Source of the DNA: a virus
Strand: one strand, 5' to 3'
Virus record (IMG/VR): IMGVR_UViG_3300048033_001068
Span: 1-22,554 of that record
DNA: 22,554 nt
The first letter of the stretch is position 1. Every line of letters starts with the position of its first letter. Of the stretch, positions 1 through 7,500 are shown piece after piece. The notes under the pieces were generated by a model that searched no databases, was not told the origin of the DNA, and saw only the letters and a program-made list of their open reading frames with translations. A program made the position numbers and the translations under genes.

Positions 1-959
1 TTGCGTATTAGGTTATCAATAGCTGTACAGAACAAGGGTTCATTAACTAATAATGATGGAAGCAGTCCTATTTGAACTTGTTTTATATATGATGTGCTTT
101 TTAAATAATCGTTTAGTATTTCTGTAATGTTGCACTTTTCTTTGTCTAGCTGTGCATCTTCTTTTACAAGGTTAGTAAACTCTTTAACACCGGCATAAAC
201 TTTCTGTGTATGGCGCAGCCCCTCTTCAAGCATTCTTAATGGGGCTTGTATTTTTAACTTTTTAATATCTTCTTCTGTAATTCTGCGTTTTAAAGAGCTT
301 AAACCTCTAGGCATATATGTATTTATACCACTATGCATATCGTGTCTTAGAATCTTTGCAGCATGCTCTAGGTAAGAGTTTTTTTGATTCACTAAAGCTT
401 CAGTCTCGTGTTGTAACGTTACATCTGTTGCAATCTTAAGAACTTTAGAGTATTCGCCTTTTTTATTTTTTACAGGTGTATAATGACCAAACAACCAAAT
501 TTCCTCGCCGTTTTTTGACACTCTCTCAAACTCGCCACTTATAGTTTTACCGCTTTTAAGTTTTTGCCAAAAGTTATGGTATTCTAGGCTTTCGCTATAA
601 TCCTTAGGAACTAATTTACTGTGATGTATTCCTTTAGGGTTAGAATACCCAGTAAGCTTATTAAATTTTTGGTTTGCAGACTTTATAATGCCATGCATAT
701 CCATAGTAACCACTATATTAGAGCTATTAATGGCTTTCATTTGCATATTTATGTTCTCTTCTTTTATTTTTGTTGAGTTTATAAAGCTATAAACAACATA
801 AGAAAAAGGCGGCATAAATGCAATAACACAGGCATAGCCAAATTTGGCTAAAAAGTAAGAGGGTTCGCAAAATTTAAACACAACGCATGTTTGTACTGCA
901 AAGAACACAAACATTATTGTAGCTGATACCACTAAACATGCTTTAGCAAACCGTGACAT
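1..959 (-). CDS. Membrane PAS sensor histidine kinase, phage-encoded (3' end cut by window)
   Basis: The frame is open from ATG 959-957 to the window edge, giving 319 visible codons; it has no stop in the window. TAA lies directly upstream in frame, so the start is fixed. Visible order: TM segment about residues 7-28, a very short loop, TM segment about 36-60, a short polar linker, then a PAS/PAC domain about 76-183 (FNKLTGYSN, SGEFERVSKNGEEIW, YTPVKNKKGEY, ending KIATDVT). The dimerisation/phosphoacceptor helix follows, with LRHD and H206 as probable phosphoacceptor. The last residues, AIDNLIR, match the start of the GHKL ATPase N-box, so the catalytic domain should continue outside the window. 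With almost no extracytoplasmic loop, sensing is probably by the cytoplasmic PAS or the membrane. The gene starts 3 nt after the holin-like gene (TAATAAATG junction), so it belongs to the lysis cassette. No response regulator is visible. Family is confident; role is unknown. Confidence 0.85.
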   Translation of the reverse strand, partial: MSRFAKACLVVSATIMFVFFAVQTCVVFKFCEPSYFLAKFGYACVIAFMPPFSYVVYSFINSTKIKEENINMQMKAINSSNIVVTMDMHGIIKSANQKFNKLTGYSNPKGIHHSKLVPKDYSESLEYHNFWQKLKSGKTISGEFERVSKNGEEIWLFGHYTPVKNKKGEYSKVLKIATDVTLQHETEALVNQKNSYLEHAAKILRHDMHSGINTYMPRGLSSLKRRITEEDIKKLKIQAPLRMLEEGLRHTQKVYAGVKEFTNLVKEDAQLDKEKCNITEILNDYLKSTSYIKQVQIGLLPSLLVNEPLFCTAIDNLIR

Positions 960-962
960 TTA

Positions 963-1112
963 TTATTTTTTTCTTAATAAATACCAGCGGTGCGCCGTAT
1001 ACCCTATAGATACTAATAATAACGCCATTTTAAGAAGCACTTCAACTTGCGACATGCTAATAGTCATTGCCGTTGTGTTCAATAAAACCAATCTAACGTC
1101 GTGCTCGTTCAT
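963..1112 (-). CDS. Small single-TM protein, holin-like (49 aa)
   Basis: ATG at 1112-1110, TAA at 965-963, 49 residues: too short for usual length cut-offs. The N-terminal half is polar to amphipathic (MNEHDVRLVLLNTTAMTIS). A hydrophobic stretch lies at about residues 26-46 (LLKMALLLVSIGYTAHRWYLL), followed by a basic RKK C-terminus. The start lies 1 nt after the endolysin stop and the stop lies 3 nt before the histidine kinase start, so all three are probably translated together. Position beside an endolysin without a signal peptide, small size, one membrane helix and a charged tail suggest a holin or lysis regulator that lets the M15 enzyme reach the wall. No enzymatic motif is present. It could instead be a small membrane partner of the adjacent kinase. 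That it is a real gene is likely; holin function is inferred from context. Confidence 0.7.
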   Translation of the reverse strand: MNEHDVRLVLLNTTAMTISMSQVEVLLKMALLLVSIGYTAHRWYLLRKK

Positions 1113-1113
1113 A

Positions 1114-1575
1114 TTAAATATGCTTATACTTTGTTTTACCATTTGCCTTATAGGCTTTTAAGGTTTCGCCTCGGTTCAAGCCGTCAGCAACCCAGGATAC
1201 GTGAACCCAAGCAGGTTCTTCGTCTGTCCCAAATTCCCAAATAAGCTGATCGTAGTCTAAGTGGTTTTTAATACGATTAAATATGTCGGCATTGGTTATT
1301 TTGCCATATATGTCAGCATCAAGGTCAAGTGCTTGACCATTACAATGCTGCGAGCGCTTACTCCCACCAATAGCTTCATTAAGTTCTTTGCCTCGATAGC
1401 CAGATGAAACACCAATAGGTACACCAAAGTGTAACCTAAGTGGTTCAAATATATTCTCAGCTACTTCTTTTAATGCTACTAAATGCGAAACAGTCGGTGT
1501 ATTATCAATTCCGCGACGAGACGCTGTATTTGATTTAGATACTTCCTTTACTGATAAGTGCTTTGATAATTTCAT
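1114..1575 (-). CDS. Endolysin, M15-family peptidoglycan peptidase
   Basis: A 153-residue protein typical of phage M15 (D-Ala-D-Ala carboxypeptidase/VanY-like) endolysins, which cut the peptide part of peptidoglycan. Visible motifs: N-terminal KLSKHLSVKEVSKSNTA, the SSGYRGKELNEAIGG segment (about 57-71), SQH..GQALDLD with Zn ligands H77 and D84, and IWE..(7)..WVHVSW with probable catalytic E114 and third Zn ligand H125. All expected metal ligands are present. No signal peptide is seen, so export needs a holin. I place the start at ATG 1575: it gives the classic family N-terminus and lies 1 nt after the giant protein's TAA. An upstream in-frame ATG at 1659 would add 28 charged residues overlapping the giant gene and looks spurious. 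The purine-rich run AAGAAGAAAAT before the ATG may serve as a weak ribosome site. Confidence 0.93.
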   Translation of the reverse strand: MKLSKHLSVKEVSKSNTASRRGIDNTPTVSHLVALKEVAENIFEPLRLHFGVPIGVSSGYRGKELNEAIGGSKRSQHCNGQALDLDADIYGKITNADIFNRIKNHLDYDQLIWEFGTDEEPAWVHVSWVADGLNRGETLKAYKANGKTKYKHI

Positions 1576-1576
1576 T

Positions 1577-4500
1577 TTATTTTCTTCTTTTTTTAGCTCT
1601 AGCGGCACGGTCTTCTCTTGTACCTCGTGATTTCCCTCTTGTTTCCTTAGCTTTTTCAATGCCCGCCTCTTTCCGTTCTTTTTTAGCTTCTATTTTAATA
1701 AGATCGTGCTCTTCAATTTTTGCACCAACATCCCAAGTTTTCCAACCAAGTGCTAATGCTATACGCTGCCATACTGTATTTCTAGAGTCTAATGCTTCGG
1801 AATAACCATTGATAAGGTCAACCATTCTATCCATAGGAATATTGGCCGTACCCGAAACAAGAGACCCTATTATAGAATATGCAGGGCTTAATACTAATCT
1901 GCCGTCTTGCATTATATCAAAACCTCTAGCTTTAAGTACATCTTTATTAAATTGCTCTCCTTTAATTGCTGAATATATTTTTCTTGCTTTTGAGCCTATT
2001 GGTGGAGAAATACTTAAAGCGGCCAAAAGAGTATAAGCATGATCAGCCATAAACCCTTTTTCTTTTTGTGCAAAAAACTCGGTAATTGTGTTTTTAACAG
2101 TGGCTAATGCCGCGCCGCGTACTCCGCTACCTTTAAGAATAGAATCTGTCATACTATTTATAATACGCAAATTTCTTTTATCATTCTTACGCTGTAACTT
2201 TTCTAACTGAGCTTCTGTTATTTCTGATTCGTCTTCGTCATCGAAGCCTGGTATAAGGGCGAATAAAGCACTTTGTAGTGCAGAGAATATAAAGTTTTGT
2301 ACAGCTCCGTAATAAATAATTTTAGATATATGAGTTTTAGCATCGCCACGACCATTAGCAAGGTCTTGCATTGCTTTCTTCATTAAACGGGTGTACTGCA
2401 TTGGTGTATTTTGGAATGCCAGTATAAGACGACCTAATGAACTACGTTGCTCTTGGGATACTAAATATGGGTCTGAAGATTGCTGTGCTTCGTCAGCAGT
2501 TTTGCTAAAATCTTCAAACGCCTGTTTTTCAGCTGCTTCTTTTTCCATGCCCTCTTTTAAATATGAGTTTACACGGTTGCGATAAAAAGACGCCCCACCC
2601 ATTGAAATTGCAAAACTATCCGCAATTTGTGTTGGTGTAAAACCAATCTTTAATAAATAAGCAATAACAGCTCCAGCTTTATCTTTAGCACCTTCTGCTT
2701 CATTCGCAATTTCAGCAGTATTTACATCTGTTTGTAGACCGGAGCGACGTTGTTTTAGCTTGTCGGAGTTAAATATCATTGAAAAGTCAGTCCAGTACTG
2801 CTTTTGATTTGCAAAAGCTCCAGCGGCTTTTAAAGGGTTATTATCCGACCAATTAATAAAGTTAGTAGCAGATAATGTTTGTAATACTGCAGATCTTACG
2901 TTAAAGAACATAATTGCCCCAGTAGAATTGTTTACCCAATTCATCCACTGGTTCATTTGCTTATTCATGCCTGAAGGTCTGTTGCGACCGTTTGTCATAG
3001 AATATAAGGCGTCTTCAATAGCTTCTTTATGGCGAGTACCGTAAACAGCTTCAATTTTATTTAAATTTTCACTACTAAATATTGCTTCTGAATTTTCAAT
3101 AAATTCTTGTAGGTATTTTTTTCTACCTACTTTTTCCGTCATATTATTAAGGTCTGATATAAGCGTTTGCGATAACCAGTAAGGCGTAGGATCCATCCAA
3201 GTATCTTGTCTAGATATAAGTTGCATTGCATTACCTAATTCAATAAGACCAGGGAATTGGTTGATTTCATTAATTAAAAAACTAATATCATCTTTAGACA
3301 TACCGGGAACTTCAATGCCCTGTTGCGTCCACATATATACTCTTAATGCTTGGTCATAAGTAAACTTACTATTTGTAATTTTTTTGCCCAGCATTTTAAA
3401 GTATTGCTTATTAGCTTTTGCTACCGCTATATATTCTCTACGTACTTGTTGTTTAACAGCTTCAATTTGAGCTACACCTCTTACGTAAGGTGTGATTAAA
3501 TTATCTTCAAAAAACTTTTGATCGGCTTCTCCTTGTTTCCCTTTTCCAGCAAAAGTATATGATGTTAGTCCTCTAAAGTCTTCAGCAGATGCAGGCACAA
3601 ATAATCTGTACTTACCCTTCTTTTCACCTTGCATTTTAGCTTGTACATCGGAAAATACTTTATCTGGTGCAACACCTTTATTACGGCCTACCATTTCATT
3701 AAACTCGGTGTTTAATGATTTGCTAAATTTAATATCAGAAGCTTCTAAACCCTTATCTACAAGATTAACAAAGTCGCTAGGTAATGCTTCGCCATATTTT
3801 AAATTATCTGTATTAACCTCGTAAAATCTATTTTTATAGTCTTCTTTATATTTAGCAGAACTTTCTTGTACGCTATCCCACGTTTTTGTTACAATAAAAT
3901 CAGCTAATGAACGTTCCGCCCTGGCACGATTTCTATCTACGGCTACTTGCTTGCTAGTGTTAACGTAAATTACATGGATCTCAAACCCTGCGTCTTCTAA
4001 AGCTTTCATTTTTTTAGTAGTCGCTTTATAAGATGCACCAGTTCCGTCTATCACCATACTTTCTTTAGCGGCAGTATTTTGAGCTAAGTCTTCTTCTGCT
4101 GCTTTTCTAGCTTTCCATCCTAGCTTAGCACGCAAAGAGCGTTCTTCTTTATTATAAGTTTTCTCGTCACTTGCAAGCCCAGCTTCTTTAATGTATTTTT
4201 CTAAATATGGGTCTTGATTAATTAGTCTATAACCTTTTTCTGTTAAATCTAAGCCACTTAATACACTAGACTTACCAGAACCAGGACCTCCTACCATAAA
4301 TATTGCTTTAGGGTTTTCAAGAGAAAACTTAACAGATGGTGCAATAATATTTTTAGCATCAGTAGCTTTAGACCATTTTATATTTATTTTTTTCTTGTAG
4401 GCTTCTACTTTTTCTTCGTTATTAAGATCGTCTTTTAAAGTTTGCAATGTGCCTTCTTTAATTACGGTAGAAAATATTTTTTCTTGTGCGGTATTGTCTA

Positions 4501-7500
4501 AAACACGCATGCGCTCAATACCAGACTTATTTGTTTTGCTTAGTTTATCTATTAATGCAGCAGTATTTATATCAGTTGCCCATAAAGTATTTTTATTAAA
4601 TATTTCATTTAAAGCATTAATACTACTTTCATCTAATTCACCAAATTGGTCTAATCCAAAGCTTTCATCAGCAGCTAAAGAAGCTAAGTCAAACATTAAA
4701 GCTGAGTTAGGATATACATGCTCCATATATGGTGAACCTGATATACCACTAGAAATGTATTCTAATGAGCCTAAAGCTCTAAAGCCTCTTTTATCATGCT
4801 TATTATTCATATGTTGGAGAAACCTCAAAAAGTTTTTCTCCGTCAAATCACCTTTTTTAACTGCCGTTATAAATGTTTTAGCAACAGATATTGCTAATTT
4901 CCTATTTGCAATATTTGCTGCTTGTATATCTAAAGCTAATCCAGACTCCGCAGTTTTTGTTGCGGTGCCGGAGCTCTGTTGTGCTTGAACTACTCTTCTT
5001 GCAATACCAGTTTTTGCGGTATAATATTCTATTGCACTAAGCTGTGCACTACTCATTTTAGAAGTTTGAGTTTGCAAAACACTAGACTCCGCGGCGGTTG
5101 CAATATCGTTATCACCAAATACAGCACCACCACCAAAAGCGTTTACCTCGCGTGGGTCTATAAGTAATGCTGCGTTACTAACTTCTTGGTTATACTGGGT
5201 TAGCTCGGCTATTGCATCCGCATTACCGCTCTCAGCTTTTTTCGTTAACCCAGCTAATGAACTCCATTCATTAAAAAATGTTTCATCGAAAACTGGTAAG
5301 TTAGATTCTTTTATTGAGTTTTTAACCTGTCCTTCGGCTATAAACTCTAATAACCCTTGGTCTTCTAAATATTTAAGAGTTGCAAATATTTTTTCAAAAG
5401 GTACATTAGATATATCTATAGGATTTTTTAATTCAGCCGCAGCGGTTTTTATTGCGTTAATTATTTCTGTATTAAAAGTTCCCTTATTTTCTTCGTCTTC
5501 AAGTAAGTTAATTTTTTTGTTTTCACCTAATTGTTTATGAATATTTATAGCTTGCCCAAACGCAAATGCAACATCTTTGCGTCGAGCTTCTGCTCTGGTA
5601 AAACCTTTTGAAAATTTAACATTACCTCTTTCAAAATCAAGAGCAAGTTTTTGAATATGATTATCAAGTAATTCTACTTGCAATCTTTCTTGATTAGCAT
5701 CAAACGCTTGGCGAATTGCGCTTTCAGGATTTTGCATTTCCTGATTAACAATTTCTATGGCAAGTTCTTCTCCGACTGCTTTAGCAATAGATTCTTTTTT
5801 ACCGCGAATAGGATTGCCTGATTCTTCTAAAATAAAAGATAAAAAAGTTTTATCATCTATTTTTAAAGAAGCTTTTGGTAATCTACGTACAATTTCCGCA
5901 CCTGATGTTCTTCCTGCTTTATCTGTAGTCGTAGTTTCTCTATCTATTTTTTTACCCTGCCAATCACTGGTAAATACACCATCCACTTTCTTTTGAATAG
6001 CAGCAGGAAAAGCAGTCATTAAATAAGTAGTGGTCATGTTTTCTAGAATGGCTTTTTTGTTTTTAGTTAACCATTTTCTTAATTGACCATCTTTTTTACC
6101 GCCCATTGCTTTTTTCAAATCAATGTCAACTTGTTTACCCAAAGCAAGACGCAGCTCGTTTACTAATGGTGTAACTGTTGTGTTTTTAGAAATGGGAGCG
6201 TCGATACGATTTTTTAATGTACCAACAATTCTAGGTATTTTATTTTTAATTGTTTCTATTACCTCAGCGTCAACTACTTTACTATCTAAAAGAGGCTTAT
6301 ATTGAGGTCTTTCGGCTTCCGCACGCTCTTCTATTTGTTCTGTAGTAGTAACATCAGCTGCAGCTCCTTTAAGGTCTTCTACGTCTTCCCTATTAAAGTC
6401 TTCTACAATGCCTTCACTACCTTTAAGCATGTCTTTAATACGGAAACCTATTCTCCCGTTAACATACCCATATAAAGTACCTCTACCGTCAAACTTAGCG
6501 ATATCACCAGCGGAATATACCCGCAAAATTACATCACTAATAGCTTCTTCCATATCAAACTGTAATCCTTTGTTTGATAACTTAGCCAATTGTGCTTGTA
6601 TCATACCAGGAAGTACCCTAGCTATAAGAGGCGAGTTAGGGTCAAAGAAGTCCATATTAGAGCTCACTTTATCCATTACTTGCTTAGCGCGCTCTGCAGC
6701 ACCGGAAATATCTTTACTAAGTTTAATATTAGCATTAGCTTCTTTAATAGCAGCGTCTACCGCCGGCTTTCCTTTAACTTCGCCTTTAAATATTTTTTTA
6801 GCTAAACCGCTAATTTCACCTGCGTCAAATGAAGCATTAAATGATTCAATAGCAGCAAGAACATCTTTACCGGTTTTAATTTCGGTAGGTATACTTTCAC
6901 CCTTAGTTATTTTATTCCAACGACCAAGCAGTTTACCTTGTAATGTTTTATTAGCTGTAGACTTTAAATCGAACCTACGAGATAACTCTACAACACCTGC
7001 CATTAATTCTTCTGCAACTTCTGCTTTAGAATCGCCTTCGTAAGCCTTTTCAATTTGATTAAACTTATTTTTAGCTATATCACCATATGTTTTAATCATA
7101 TAGCTTTTTAAATCTTCAGCTAAGCCTATTATATCCGCATTGCCTTCTAATAGCTTTTTAAATAAAGTAGCATGCGCAACTTCATGAGCGGCAACCGATC
7201 TATTACGTTTTGCACCTTCGTCGGTTGTTACAGCTATAGGGAAACCTTGGTTAGCTCCAGCTAAAAATCCAAATTTGTTTTTTTCTCCTCTGTAAGCTTC
7301 AATGTCTGACTTTATACTGGCTTTTTGTTTTTCTTCTATATCAGAATTATCAATAGCTTCAATAGCTAAATCAATAGCTTCCTCAAAGTTTTCGCCGTTT
7401 ATATATGTAAACTTCAAATCTTTTTCCGCCGCAGTTTTCATTTGCATCACTTTAGCCTTAGCGATGCTTTTTGATGATTCGCTATTAGCTAAGACATCGT

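Noticed and set aside
1576-1659. 28-residue N-terminal extension of the endolysin
   Set aside because: It overlaps the end of the giant gene in another frame, lacks family similarity, and the internal ATG matches the classic M15 endolysin start.
2240-2310. Acidic cluster DDEDESE as a possible polymerase catalytic site
   Set aside because: The spacing does not match DxDxD and it follows a hydrophobic helix with no polymerase-like surroundings.
4816-4841. Inverted repeat GGAGAAA...TTTCTCC in the giant gene
   Set aside because: Short stem with low GC inside a coding region and a purine-rich loop, no U-tract; probably chance in AT-rich sequence.
6408-7043. Plus-strand 211-codon frame inside the giant gene
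   Set aside because: Overlaps fully with well-supported domains of the giant protein; no recognisable motif and the composition is antisense-like.
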